Positions 17,629 through 26,026 of a stretch of 53,235 nucleotides of DNA are shown here, piece after piece. The stretch comes from JAGOEF01 sp964511665 (GTDB taxonomy: Bacteria; Bacteroidota; Bacteroidia; Bacteroidales; ML635J-15): assembly GCA_964511665.1 (NCBI GenBank), contig CAZEHA010000019.1:1-53235 (forward strand). Reading direction: 5' to 3'. The notes below the pieces were generated by a model, which saw nothing but the letters and a program-made list of their open reading frames with translations, searched no databases and was not told the origin of the DNA. The position numbers and the translations under genes are program-made. Every line of letters starts with the position of its first letter. Positions within the stretch are counted from its first letter, which is position 1.

Positions 17629-18093
17629 TTATTCTTCGTGTATTTCATAAAACAAATCGTAGCTTAGTAAATAATCCTCAATGTCTTCGCTACCCGCGTA
17701 AGTGCTTTCAACATACGACATTTCGGCCAGTACCTCATAAAACGCAATGTCGTCGGTAACCAGTTCTTCGATGAAATCGTCGTTCAATGTTTTGCTTATC
17801 TGCACAGGCTTTGTCAATTCTAAATCGTTTTTATCAACCAACAATCCCAAACCTCCTCTAATAAGAAGACCCAAAAAAACAAAACCGGCTGCAATATACA
17901 CATAGGGCATAACAATATCAATAATGCGTGTTTTTCGATTTTCTTGTTGCCAGGCAATATGTTTCATCACCTTGTTGGGCAGTTCACCAAAATAGTTTTC
18001 GGGAGTAGTAAATCCTTCGTACTTGGTGGGCGTGTCATTTTTTTCTATGTTGTTGTCAGCTTGCATTCTTGGTCTGTATGATTGTTTTGACAA
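17629..18093 (-). CDS. Single-pass membrane protein next to an ECF sigma factor, possible anti-sigma factor
   Basis: A 154-residue protein with a cytoplasmic N-terminus (about 1-55, including GFTTPENYFGELPNKVMKHI), one transmembrane helix (about 64-84, DIVMPYVYIAAGFVFLGLLI) and an acidic C-terminal region of about 65 residues, presumably periplasmic. It matches no classical zinc-dependent or FecR-type anti-sigma factor that I can recognise. Its stop directly abuts the sigma-factor start region: sigma gene stop at 18094, this gene's start at 18093. Adjacency and one-helix topology make it the best anti-sigma candidate in the cluster, but this is inference from context. Confidence 0.7.
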   Translation of the reverse strand: MSKQSYRPRMQADNNIEKNDTPTKYEGFTTPENYFGELPNKVMKHIAWQQENRKTRIIDIVMPYVYIAAGFVFLGLLIRGGLGLLVDKNDLELTKPVQISKTLNDDFIEELVTDDIAFYEVLAEMSYVESTYAGSEDIEDYLLSYDLFYEIHEE

Positions 18094-18648
18094 TTAGCTT
18101 TGATGTTGGTTTAAATAGGTTTCAATTTTTTTTACAGCATGATGATACGAAGCTTTTAAGGCTCCTGTAGAGGTTCCCAAAATTTCTGACATATATTCAT
18201 ATTTCATCTCATCGTAATAGCGTAAATGAAACACAAGACGTTGTTTCTCCGGTAAACTCAGAATGGCCTTTTTCATCAAAAACTCTGCTTTGTTTCCATC
18301 AAAATACTCATCTTCACGCAGCATATCTACGAGTTTATCTTCGTAACTAAGTGCCGAAAATACAAAACTACGCTTCTTCTTTTTTAAAAAATTCAACGAC
18401 TCGTTGGTGGCAATGCGATACAGCCAGGTGAACAATTGCGAGTGGGCCCTGAACGATGCTATATTGATGTATGCTTTTAAAAAACTATCCTGTAAAATAT
18501 CGTCGGCGTCCTGATGAATTAGCACCATGCGGCGTATGTGGCGGTAGAGTCGCTCTCCGTAATCTTCCACTATCATTCTGAAGGCAATATCTTTATTTCC
18601 TTCGGTCGAAAGCAAGGCCTTTATCTCATCATCTCTGCCTGATGTCAT
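18094..18648 (-). CDS. RNA polymerase sigma-70 factor, ECF subfamily
   Basis: An ECF sigma factor of about 184 residues. Region 2 carries the expected VEDYGERLYRHIRRMV, DADDILQDSFLKAY and FTWLYRIATNESLNFL; region 4 carries LPEKQRLVFHLRYYDEM and the helix-turn-helix MSEILGTSTGALKASYHHA. I start it at 18648 (MTSGRDDE) instead of the upstream in-frame start at 18717, because a perfect -7 box (18679-18686) lies between the two and the upstream extension has no sigma-factor similarity. It probably directs transcription of an envelope-stress regulon and may autoregulate; the downstream membrane protein and Spy-like protein are likely its regulators. Confidence 0.93.
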   Translation of the reverse strand: MTSGRDDEIKALLSTEGNKDIAFRMIVEDYGERLYRHIRRMVLIHQDADDILQDSFLKAYINIASFRAHSQLFTWLYRIATNESLNFLKKKKRSFVFSALSYEDKLVDMLREDEYFDGNKAEFLMKKAILSLPEKQRLVFHLRYYDEMKYEYMSEILGTSTGALKASYHHAVKKIETYLNQHQS

Positions 18649-18678
18649 TATATAAAATATTGTTATCGGCGTTGCCTG

Positions 18679-18686
18679 CAAAATTA
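18679..18686 (-). promoter_or_regulatory. Bacteroidetes -7 box (TAATTTTG) for the ECF sigma gene
   Basis: A perfect TAnnTTTG match on the minus strand, 30 bases before the ATG at 18648. It rules out the longer reading frame starting at 18717. Confidence 0.55.
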
Positions 18687-18884
18687 ACATTCTGTTTGTA
18701 AAGCCGGCTAAAACCATTCGACAATTTCTAATAACAATAGTTTAATGGCAGTTGCGAAGCTTCAATCTATGGCGAATAATAGATAGTTCAGATGTTCAAT
18801 TATTCGTATGTTTCAATAGAATCGAACAGAGAGTTTTATGTTATATGTTATGTTTTCACCATAGTGACAACAATCGAAATATTC

Positions 18885-18892
18885 TATTTTTG
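18885..18892 (+). promoter_or_regulatory. Bacteroidetes -7 box (TATTTTTG) for the HD-protein/cinA operon
   Basis: A perfect TAnnTTTG match on the plus strand, 17 bases before the ATG at 18910. It is divergent from the sigma-factor promoter across about 190 bases of otherwise featureless DNA. Confidence 0.55.
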
Positions 18893-18909
18893 CAAATAAA
18901 ACAAACGTT

Positions 18910-19473
18910 ATGGAACAAAAATTTGTAAAACAAGCCATCGAGCTTTGGCCTGAATTAGAATGGATTAACGATGCCACATTACGAGAACAGGTTACGAATA
19001 CCTGGGCTCTTGCATTGTCGAAATCGGTTTTAACCCCCGACGATTTGCGCAACATTCCTTTTACCTTGCTTGCAGGTCCCGATTTAAAGGTGAGTTTTAT
19101 GGATCATAAACGCGCTGTGGTGCATATAGCACGCGACTCGGGTATTAAATGTCAGGAATTTTTTGGCGACGACCTTCCTGTTGATATGGATGTGCTGATT
19201 GCCGGAGCCATTCTGGCCGATGTGGGAAAACTGCTCGAGTACGAAATGGGTAGCGATGGCAGGAGCAAGGTTGGTGTATATGGTAAATACCTGCGTCACC
19301 CTTTTAGTGGTGTATCGCTTGCCGAAGCATGTGATGTGCCTGCTTCTGTTTGTCATATTATTGCCACCCATGCAGGCGAAGGTAATATGGTGAAACGTAC
19401 CACCGAAGCTTTTATCGTGCATCATGCCGATTTTATGACTTTTGAACCGTTTAAAGACCGGTTAAAAGTGTGA
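18910..19473 (+). CDS. HD-domain-like protein with an altered HD dyad
   Basis: A 187-residue soluble protein with the layout of an HD-superfamily metal-dependent phosphohydrolase: an N-terminal helical part, His72 in the first helix, AGAILADVGKLLEYE where the family normally has a HDxGK motif, then His130, ATHAGEG (His154) and IVHHADFM (His171/172, Asp174). The second metal ligand, normally His of the HD pair, is Ala103, with Asp104 retained. If the alignment is right, metal binding should be impaired or rearranged, and the protein may not be a conventional hydrolase. The substrate is unknown. It is followed after one base by cinA, so the two are translationally coupled. It has its own -7 promoter box. 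Confidence 0.75.
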   Translation: MEQKFVKQAIELWPELEWINDATLREQVTNTWALALSKSVLTPDDLRNIPFTLLAGPDLKVSFMDHKRAVVHIARDSGIKCQEFFGDDLPVDMDVLIAGAILADVGKLLEYEMGSDGRSKVGVYGKYLRHPFSGVSLAEACDVPASVCHIIATHAGEGNMVKRTTEAFIVHHADFMTFEPFKDRLKV

Positions 19474-19474
19474 G

Positions 19475-20713
19475 GTGGAAGTAATTGTTGTAACCATTGG
19501 CGATGAATTGCTCACCGGGCATACTGTAGATACCAATTCGGCATGGATGGGTAGAGCCATGAATGCCCGTGGTTTTTCGATTGCAAAACGTGTCACTATC
19601 GGCGACAGCCACAACGAGATAGTTGCTACAATTCGAGAGGCTTTGTTGCAATGTGATGTGGTACTTGTTACCGGTGGGCTGGGCCCAACAAGCGACGATG
19701 TTACCAAGAAAGCACTCTGCCAATTGTCGGGGTCGCCGTTGGTGCTACATCAACCATCGCTTCGGCTTATCAAAGAATTTCTTGCCTTGCGCGGTTATCC
19801 GTTAAGCAGCACAAACCAAGCTCAGGCTTTAGTGCCCGAAGCCTGCACTGCTTTGCTCAACAGATTGGGAGCTGTTCCGGGCATGTGGTTCGAAATCGAT
19901 GGTAAGATACTCGTGTCGATGCCGGGCGTTCCCTACGAAATGGAATACCTCATGACCCACGAGGTGCTGCCGCGGCTCGAAGACCGCTTTCATCCGCAAC
20001 CCGTATTGCACAGGTGGGCAATAACCCAGGGTATTCCCGAAGCCATGCTGGCCGACAGACTGCAATTGTTTGAAGCAGGATTGCCCGATTTCATCCGATT
20101 GGCATATCTGCCCTCGCAAGGAATCATTAAGTTGCGTCTTAGCGCATACGATGCCACGCCTGAACAAGAAGAAACACTCAATAAAAAATCAGCAGAATTG
20201 CTATTGACTATTCCCGATGCCGTGGTTGGTGATAGCGATGAATCGTTGTCGGAAATAGTAGGTAGTTTGCTTATCCGAAAAAAGAAAACCCTGGCCCTTG
20301 CCGAAAGCTGCACCGGAGGGTATATTGCTCACCTGATTACGCAGGTTCCCGGCAGCTCGGCATATTTCAAAGGCGGTGTGGTTGCCTATTCGAACGAAGT
20401 AAAGGTGGAAGTGCTTGGCGTAAACCCTGCCACCCTCGAAGCGCATGGTGCCGTGAGCACCCAAACAGCAGCCGAAATGGCCGATGGTGTGCGCAAGCGT
20501 TTACAAGCCGACTATGCTTTAGCCACAACAGGCATTGCCGGACCCGACGGGGGCACAGCTTTTAAACCGGTAGGAATGGTTTGCGTGGCTTTAGCTACAA
20601 ACGAAACAGTCGTAAGCGAAACATTTCAGTTTGGGAGCCATCGGAGCAACAATATTATCAGGACTGCAAATACTGCGTTGGGAAAATTGATTAGAGAATT
20701 GTTGTTGCTTTAA
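19475..20713 (+). CDS. cinA: CinA family protein (competence/damage-inducible protein A, NMN amidohydrolase)
   Basis: A 412-residue protein with the full two-domain CinA layout. The N-terminal MoCF/MogA-like domain (about 1-170) shows IGDELLTGHTVDTNSAW and TGGLGPTSDD; the C-terminal PncC-type domain (about 255-410) shows LAESCTGGYIAHLIT, AYSNEVKVEVLGV and TTGIAGPDGGT. CinA proteins deamidate nicotinamide mononucleotide and, in some species, hydrolyse ADP-ribose, acting in pyridine-nucleotide recycling. The start is GTG at 19475, one base after the stop of the HD-like gene, which implies translational coupling. No further gene follows on this strand in the operon. Confidence 0.95.
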   Translation: MEVIVVTIGDELLTGHTVDTNSAWMGRAMNARGFSIAKRVTIGDSHNEIVATIREALLQCDVVLVTGGLGPTSDDVTKKALCQLSGSPLVLHQPSLRLIKEFLALRGYPLSSTNQAQALVPEACTALLNRLGAVPGMWFEIDGKILVSMPGVPYEMEYLMTHEVLPRLEDRFHPQPVLHRWAITQGIPEAMLADRLQLFEAGLPDFIRLAYLPSQGIIKLRLSAYDATPEQEETLNKKSAELLLTIPDAVVGDSDESLSEIVGSLLIRKKKTLALAESCTGGYIAHLITQVPGSSAYFKGGVVAYSNEVKVEVLGVNPATLEAHGAVSTQTAAEMADGVRKRLQADYALATTGIAGPDGGTAFKPVGMVCVALATNETVVSETFQFGSHRSNNIIRTANTALGKLIRELLLL

Positions 20714-20774
20714 AAAAATACGCGTTTATTTCAGTTTTATCTCTAAAATATTGACCTAACACCTGTGTGCCGAG

Positions 20775-21341
20775 TTATCGGTTAAACACATTCAGCCGTC
20801 GCTTCTTACCGATAAAATATCCCTCTTTCACTTGCCTTACATCTTCGATAGTGAAAAAGGCATTAGGATTATTTTCTTTAAGTGTATTCACAAAATCGCT
20901 AATTTGGCTTCGTTTCAGTGTCGAAAACATCATCTTCACGGGATGCTCCATTCCCATGGCATCTACCAGGGTAAGCCTGTATCCTTTTTCTTTTAAACGT
21001 GCTACCGAAATTTCGGAATCTTTCTGAAATACAACACGAGCCATCACATATCCGATTGAAAGTCTTCGTTCCATGCGAATACCCATTACATTGCCGGTAG
21101 CAAAGCCGGCGGCAAACACAAAATAATAAAACAAATTATCGATTTGCGACATTATCTGACCAATGGCCAAAAGCCACACAAACGATTCGAAAAAACCGAA
21201 AATAAAAGCAGGTAAAGTAAATCCTTTGGTAGCGAAAATTATTCGCAGAATGCCTAAACTTTGGTCGAAAACCCGTGCAAGAAAAATCAATAGGGGCAGC
21301 AAAAGGTAGGCATACCAATCGAAATGTGTAAGAAAATCCAT
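20775..21341 (-). CDS. UPF0316/DUF2179 family membrane protein
   Basis: A 188-residue protein with three N-terminal transmembrane helices (about 10-30, 42-62 and 68-90; the first includes LLLPLLIFLARVFDQSLG) and a C-terminal soluble DUF2179 domain (about 105-175). The soluble domain has the expected features VDAMGMEHPVKMMFSTLKRS and AFFTIEDVRQVKEG. The family (UPF0316, YebE/YitT-like C-terminus) is widespread, with an unproven role. It is monocistronic, converges on cinA with about 60 bases between, and has a perfect -7 box 24 bases upstream. The C-terminal tail is rich in Lys and Arg. Confidence 0.88.
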   Translation of the reverse strand: MDFLTHFDWYAYLLLPLLIFLARVFDQSLGILRIIFATKGFTLPAFIFGFFESFVWLLAIGQIMSQIDNLFYYFVFAAGFATGNVMGIRMERRLSIGYVMARVVFQKDSEISVARLKEKGYRLTLVDAMGMEHPVKMMFSTLKRSQISDFVNTLKENNPNAFFTIEDVRQVKEGYFIGKKRRLNVFNR

Positions 21342-21365
21342 AACAAAATTTTATTTGTATTAACT

Positions 21366-21373
21366 CAAAAATA
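21366..21373 (-). promoter_or_regulatory. Bacteroidetes -7 box (TATTTTTG) for the UPF0316 gene
   Basis: A perfect TAnnTTTG match on the minus strand, 24 bases before the ATG at 21341. Confidence 0.55.
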
Positions 21374-21557
21374 CTGATTTAGTTTTATTGCAGCTAAAAT
21401 AATGTTTCAATTTTCTTTAGTTATTAGGTAAATATCTGCTGCTCATCTACTTTCCTGTTTGTTCGTTTAGTTGAATCACACTTTTTATTATCATTGTGCT
21501 GAACACAAACGATGCTTTTTTTTGTTAGACACTAGAAATTAAATTAATACAGGTAGT

Positions 21558-22394
21558 ATGAAAAACTTTTTACTTTTAATTGTTATTACAGCCCTTTTTG
21601 CTCAAATGCCTGTTGCGGCGCAATGTCCCGAAAGTTTTCACGATTTTTCGGCAACCGACATTTACGGTAATAATTTAGAAATGAGCACATTTGCAGGCAA
21701 AAAAGTGATGGTGGTGAACACGGCATCATTTTGTGGCTACACATACCAGTATGCCGATTTACAAAGCCTCTACGAAACCTATGGAGGCGATGAAAATCCA
21801 TATGGTTTCGAAATTATCGGTTTTCCTGCCAATAATTTCAACAATCAGGAACCTTACGATGAGGAACACATTCAAGATGTTTGCGAATCTTACGGTGTTA
21901 CTTTCACCATGATGTCGAAAATATCGGTGGCGGGGAACGACCAGCATTAGATATACAAATGGCTTACACTGCAAAGTCGTAACTGTGTGCAAAACGCATC
22001 CGTAACCTGGAATTTCAATAAATATCTGATAAATCGCGACGGAAGTTGGTATGCACGAAAAACACAAACTGTAAGTCCTTCTCATTCAAGCATTGTTAAC
22101 TGGATTACTGACCCAACGGGAATCTCTCACGATGTTGAAGCTATTGACAGGATTGTGGTGATGCATTCGTTCGATGGCACAGGTTTGCAAATGATAGTTA
22201 GTCTGGCTGCATCAAAGCAGGTACGGGTTGAACTTTTTGCCATCGACGGAACCAAAATTGCCGAAATATACAATGGCCACATTTACGGAACAACCGAATT
22301 GTTTTTTAACACGGCAGGCTTGCCCTCGGGCTTGTATTTTGTTAAGGTTCAGGGTGAAAAAACGCTTGCCGTAAAAAAGTTTATGATTTTGTAA
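21558..22394 (+). pseudogene. Exported glutathione peroxidase with T9SS type A sorting domain, interrupted by an in-frame TAG
   Basis: Two segments in the same frame, separated by a single TAG at 21948-21950, together make a complete protein of about 278 residues. After a signal peptide (to about 22, PVAAQ) comes a glutathione-peroxidase fold: the catalytic Cys59 in NTASFCGYTYQY (Cys in place of Sec), FPANNFNNQEP carrying the tetrad Gln, and ISVAGNDQH just before the stop. After the stop the same domain continues with IYKWLTLQ and TWNFNKYLI (tetrad Trp and Asn). A T9SS type A C-terminal domain ends it (GLPSGLYFVKVQGEKTLAVKK). The truncated product would lack the Trp/Asn pair and the sorting domain. 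It is either a recent pseudogene, a base error, or a readthrough product. TAG is used as an ordinary stop in neighbouring genes. Confidence 0.85.
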
Positions 22395-22467
22395 ATATTA
22401 GCTTTATCATTTTTACATCCGATTTACAAACATTCAAACAGGTAAATGCGTTGCAACAAAGCACTCG

Positions 22468-22481
22468 TGCAATGCATTGCA
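22468..22481. other. Perfect 14-bp palindrome with a related upstream direct repeat
   Basis: TGCAATGCATTGCA is identical to its own reverse complement. The overlapping 12-mer ATGCATTGCAAC recurs with one mismatch as ATGCGTTGCAAC about 28 bases upstream, and GTTGCAAC is itself a palindrome. The cluster lies in the non-coding space before the rpsA promoter, about 108 bases from its -7 box. It resembles operator half-sites, but no regulator can be named. Confidence 0.4.
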
Positions 22482-22566
22482 ACTGTTATTTATTGTAAAT
22501 GGATGTCTGTCTTTTTTTAATACCTTAAAACCAGTCGGTTTTATTTCGATGTTTTTACTCAAATCG

Positions 22567-22596
22567 TTTGATTATAAGAAAAAAACACTAATTTTG
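22567..22596 (+). promoter_or_regulatory. rpsA promoter (-33 TTTG, -7 TAATTTTG)
   Basis: The -33 element TTTG (22567-22570) and -7 box TAATTTTG (22589-22596) are separated by 18 bases, close to the Bacteroidetes consensus in both sequence and spacing. The implied transcript has a leader of about 50 bases before the rpsA ATG at 22654. Confidence 0.7.
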
Positions 22597-22653
22597 CGGC
22601 TCGATTTTTTATCTATACATAATGTCTAACTTATTAATTTGAGCCATTAAATT

Positions 22654-24945
22654 ATGAACGAAGAAAACAAAAACCTGACACCTGATGATAATCAGGATCA
22701 AAATCAAGAAAACCAAATCATTGAGCAGCCAAATTATTCCGATGAAAATGTAGTAGCCGACGAAACCGTGGCTGCCGAACCTGTGGCTGAGATCAATGAA
22801 GAACCTGTGGCTGAAGCCATCGACGAAGAGCTTCCCGAAGCTATTGAAACTGCGGCAGTAGAAGCCGAAATCCCGGCTGAGGAAACCGAATTTATTTTCG
22901 ACCGTAAGCCCGAACAAAAAATTGAAAAAACCGGTCCTAAAGAAATCAAACCTCTCGATGATTTTAATTGGGAAGTAATTGGTAAAAAAGAGGAGTCGTA
23001 CACAAAAAATCAGCGCAAAGAACTGGAAGAACTCTACAACCGCACCTTGTCAACCGTTCAGGAAGGCGAAGTACTCGATGGTGTTGTTGTTACTTTCAAT
23101 AAACGCGAAGTAGTTGTGAACATTGGTTACAAATCAGAAGGTGTTATCAATGCTAACGAGTTTCGATATACTCCCGACCTCAAGATTGGAGATACTGTTG
23201 AGGTGTATGTTGAAAACATGGAAGACGGCAATGGACAATTGCTGTTATCGCACAATAAAGCGAAAGCACTGCGCTCGTGGGAACGCGTTAATAAAGCTCA
23301 CGACAACGACGAAATTATTAAAGGTTACATTAAATGTCGCACTAAGGGTGGTATGATTGTAGATGTTTTTGGCATCGAAGCATTCTTGCCCGGCTCGCAA
23401 ATTGATGTGAAGCCAATACGCGACTACGATGTATATGTTGACAAAGTGATGGAATTCAAGGTGGTAAAAATCAACAACGAATTCAAAAACGTGGTTGTTT
23501 CCCATAAAGCACTTATTGAAGCCGAACTCGAAGAACAAAAGAAAGTTATCATTTCGAAACTCGAAAAAGGTCAGGTGCTCGAAGGTACCGTTAAAAATAT
23601 TACATCCTACGGTGTATTTATCGATTTGGGTGGTGTTGACGGACTTATTCATATTACCGACCTTAGCTGGGGTCGTGTTAATCATCCCGAAGAAATTGTT
23701 ACACTCGACGAAAAAATCAACGTGGTTATTCTCGATTTCGACGACGACAAAAAGCGTATTGCATTAGGTCTGAAACAGCTTACCCCACATCCTTGGGATT
23801 CACTCGATGATTCTATCAAAGTAGGCGATAAGGTAAAAGGTAAAGTTGTTGTTTTGGCCGACTATGGTGCTTTTGTCGAAATATCAACAGGAGTTGAAGG
23901 CCTTATCCATGTTTCCGAAATGTCGTGGTCGCAGCACCTGCGTTCAGCCAACGAATTTATGAAAGTTGGCGACGAAGTTGAAGCGGTTGTGCTTACACTC
24001 GATCGCGATGAACGTAAAATGTCGCTGGGCATTAAACAACTATATCCCGACCCATGGGAAAAAATACAGGAACGCTATCCCATTGGTTCAAAACACAATT
24101 CAAAGGTTCGCAACTTTACCAACTTCGGCGTATTTGTTGAACTCGAAGAAGGTGTTGATGGATTGGTACATATAAGCGATTTATCGTGGACAAAGAAAAT
24201 TAAACATCCGGCCGAGTTTACAGGCATTGGTGCTGAACTCGAAGTAGTTGTTCTCGAAATCGATAAAGAAAACCGTCGCCTAAGCCTCGGTCACAAACAG
24301 GTTGAGGAAAATCCATGGGATGTTTTCGAAACCATTTTCTCTGTCGATTCAGTGCACGAAGGTACCATAGTTGAAATGAACGATAAAGGATCTATCATTT
24401 CGCTACCCTATGGTGTTGAAGGATTTGCAACTCCCAAACACCTGGTTAAAGAAGATGGCGTTCAGGCTAAAGCCGATGAAAAACTTGATTTCAAAGTAAT
24501 TGAGTTTAATAAAGATGCCAAGAAAATCTTTGTCTCTCATAGTCGTATTCACGAGGATGAAAAACGTGAAAAAATTGACGAAGAACGTCGTGCTAAACAG
24601 AAAGACTCGGGTGCAGTTTCCCGCAAGGCAAAGCAGCCAGCCGATAAAATCGAAAAAACAACTATTGGCGATATGGTCGATCTCGATGGCTTGAAAAAAG
24701 AGCTTCAGATGAAAGAAAAGAAGGAAAAGGAAGAAGCGGTTAAGATTTTTGAGGAAAAAATCGAAGCGGCTAAAAATGTTGAGAAAAAAGCCGAAGCTGC
24801 AGCAATTGTTGAAGCAAATGTTGAAGTTGAGGCCGAACCCAAAAAAGCTGCGACGAAAAAAACCACTGCAAAAAAAGCTAAAGCCGAAACTGAAGCAGAA
24901 CCCAAAGCTGACAAAAAAGCTGATGATGCTATTAGCGAAGAATAA
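22654..24945 (+). CDS. rpsA: 30S ribosomal protein S1
   Basis: A 763-residue S1 protein with six S1 RNA-binding domains: about 137-200, 222-285, 306-375, 391-460, 479-545 and 564-625. Each central domain shows the family pattern YGVFIDLGGVDGLIHITDLSW or a variant (parts: YGAFVEIS, NFGVFVELEEGVDGLVHISD). S1 binds mRNA and the 30S subunit and supports initiation on weakly structured leaders, which matters in a phylum where Shine-Dalgarno sequences are sparse. The protein is longer than the ~560-residue E. coli S1: there is an acidic Glu/Ala-rich N-terminal extension of about 100 residues and a Lys/Glu/Ala-rich C-terminal tail (about 660-763). Both look disordered and are typical of Bacteroidetes S1. 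It is monocistronic, with a clear promoter and terminator. Confidence 0.97.
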   Translation: MNEENKNLTPDDNQDQNQENQIIEQPNYSDENVVADETVAAEPVAEINEEPVAEAIDEELPEAIETAAVEAEIPAEETEFIFDRKPEQKIEKTGPKEIKPLDDFNWEVIGKKEESYTKNQRKELEELYNRTLSTVQEGEVLDGVVVTFNKREVVVNIGYKSEGVINANEFRYTPDLKIGDTVEVYVENMEDGNGQLLLSHNKAKALRSWERVNKAHDNDEIIKGYIKCRTKGGMIVDVFGIEAFLPGSQIDVKPIRDYDVYVDKVMEFKVVKINNEFKNVVVSHKALIEAELEEQKKVIISKLEKGQVLEGTVKNITSYGVFIDLGGVDGLIHITDLSWGRVNHPEEIVTLDEKINVVILDFDDDKKRIALGLKQLTPHPWDSLDDSIKVGDKVKGKVVVLADYGAFVEISTGVEGLIHVSEMSWSQHLRSANEFMKVGDEVEAVVLTLDRDERKMSLGIKQLYPDPWEKIQERYPIGSKHNSKVRNFTNFGVFVELEEGVDGLVHISDLSWTKKIKHPAEFTGIGAELEVVVLEIDKENRRLSLGHKQVEENPWDVFETIFSVDSVHEGTIVEMNDKGSIISLPYGVEGFATPKHLVKEDGVQAKADEKLDFKVIEFNKDAKKIFVSHSRIHEDEKREKIDEERRAKQKDSGAVSRKAKQPADKIEKTTIGDMVDLDGLKKELQMKEKKEKEEAVKIFEEKIEAAKNVEKKAEAAAIVEANVEVEAEPKKAATKKTTAKKAKAETEAEPKADKKADDAISEE

Positions 24946-24975
24946 TCGAAAAACAACAACATGTAATAATAAAAG

Positions 24976-25000
24976 AAGCCGGGAAACCGGCTTTTTTTGT
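24976..25000 (+). terminator. Rho-independent terminator of rpsA
   Basis: A 7-bp GC-rich stem (AAGCCGG / CCGGCTT) with a GAAA tetraloop, followed by a run of seven T, 30 bases after the rpsA stop. Confidence 0.9.
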
Positions 25001-25035
25001 TCAGATGTATTATCTTAGGTGTTTATTTTATTAAC

Positions 25036-25980
25036 ATGGACTTCTCTATAACTATATTAGGAGCATCAAGCGCATTACCTACAGCCAATCGTTTCCCGTC
25101 GGCACAAGTTGTAAAACACAACGAGAGTATATTCCTGATTGATTGTGGCGAAGGAACACAAATGCAATTGAGGAGGAACAAAATCAGTTTACTGAAAATC
25201 AACCATATTTTTATTTCACATCTGCATGGCGATCATTATTACGGAATTTTTGGTTTGTTAACCAGTATGAATTTGTTGGGGCGTAAAAAAGAACTGCATT
25301 TATATGCACCGCCCGAATTGCGTAGAATACTGAATTATATATGGAAGCAAACAGGGATACAGCTTCTATACGAAGTGGTTTTTCATGTGCACAACTACAG
25401 TGGATTTAATCTTATTGCCGACTGTAAACATATGCAGGTTTTTTCGTTTCCATTGTCGCACAGCAAACAAAATTGCGGATTTAAGTTTTGCGAAAAACAA
25501 AGTGTAGCTAATATTCGCAAAGACTGTATTGAGAGGTTCGAACTGGGCATTGTCGATGTCAGAAGAATAAAGGCCGGCGCCGGAATATATCTGATAGATG
25601 GAACTTATATTGACAACAAAGAGCTGACTCATCACGCCCCGGAACCCCGAACCTACACGTATTGTAGCGATACCGTGTTTGTAGAAAGTCTGAATACAGT
25701 AATTGGAAATACCGATTTGCTTTATCATGAAGCTACCTTTGCCGGTGAAGCTAATGATCTGGCAATTGCTACCGGACATAGCACCAGTATCCAGGCTGCG
25801 CACGTAGCAAAGCAATTGTCGGCTAAAGCGCTAATTTTAGGTCATTTCTCTACACGCTATACCGATGTTGGATTCTTACAACAAGAGGCCGAAACTATTT
25901 TTAAACCTGTGTTTCTGGCCGAGGATAATGCAGAATTTGCCATCAATCGAATTACCCGGGCTACGGTACAGGTAAAATAA
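25036..25980 (+). CDS. rnz: Ribonuclease Z
   Basis: tRNA 3'-processing endonuclease of the metallo-beta-lactamase fold, about 314 residues, matching the short bacterial RNase Z form. Visible motifs are ILGASSALPTANRFPSAQ, DCGEGTQMQLRR, the zinc-binding SHLHGDHYYG (His62, His64, Asp66, His67), LSHSKQNCGF, HEATFAGE and GHFSTRY. I start it at 25036 (MDFSITILG), where the family similarity begins, rather than at the in-frame upstream codon at 24997, which overlaps the rpsA terminator. It is convergent with korB, and the two share a bidirectional terminator. Confidence 0.95.
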   Translation: MDFSITILGASSALPTANRFPSAQVVKHNESIFLIDCGEGTQMQLRRNKISLLKINHIFISHLHGDHYYGIFGLLTSMNLLGRKKELHLYAPPELRRILNYIWKQTGIQLLYEVVFHVHNYSGFNLIADCKHMQVFSFPLSHSKQNCGFKFCEKQSVANIRKDCIERFELGIVDVRRIKAGAGIYLIDGTYIDNKELTHHAPEPRTYTYCSDTVFVESLNTVIGNTDLLYHEATFAGEANDLAIATGHSTSIQAAHVAKQLSAKALILGHFSTRYTDVGFLQQEAETIFKPVFLAEDNAEFAINRITRATVQVK

Positions 25981-26006
25981 AAAACTCCGGTAGCTTCCGG
26001 AGTTTT
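25981..26006. terminator. Bidirectional terminator between rnz and korB
   Basis: A perfect 10-bp inverted repeat, AAAACTCCGG / CCGGAGTTTT, around a 6-base loop. It has A on one side and T on the other, so it can act in both directions between the two convergent genes. Confidence 0.85.
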
Positions 26007-26026
26007 AAGTCATATTCTGTAATACA

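Noticed and set aside
21948..21950. UAG recoding or selenocysteine in the glutathione peroxidase gene
   Set aside because: Several neighbours (first gene, UvrD-like helicase, TlpA-like gene) use TAG as an ordinary stop, the active-site position is a Cys, and selenocysteine uses TGA rather than TAG.
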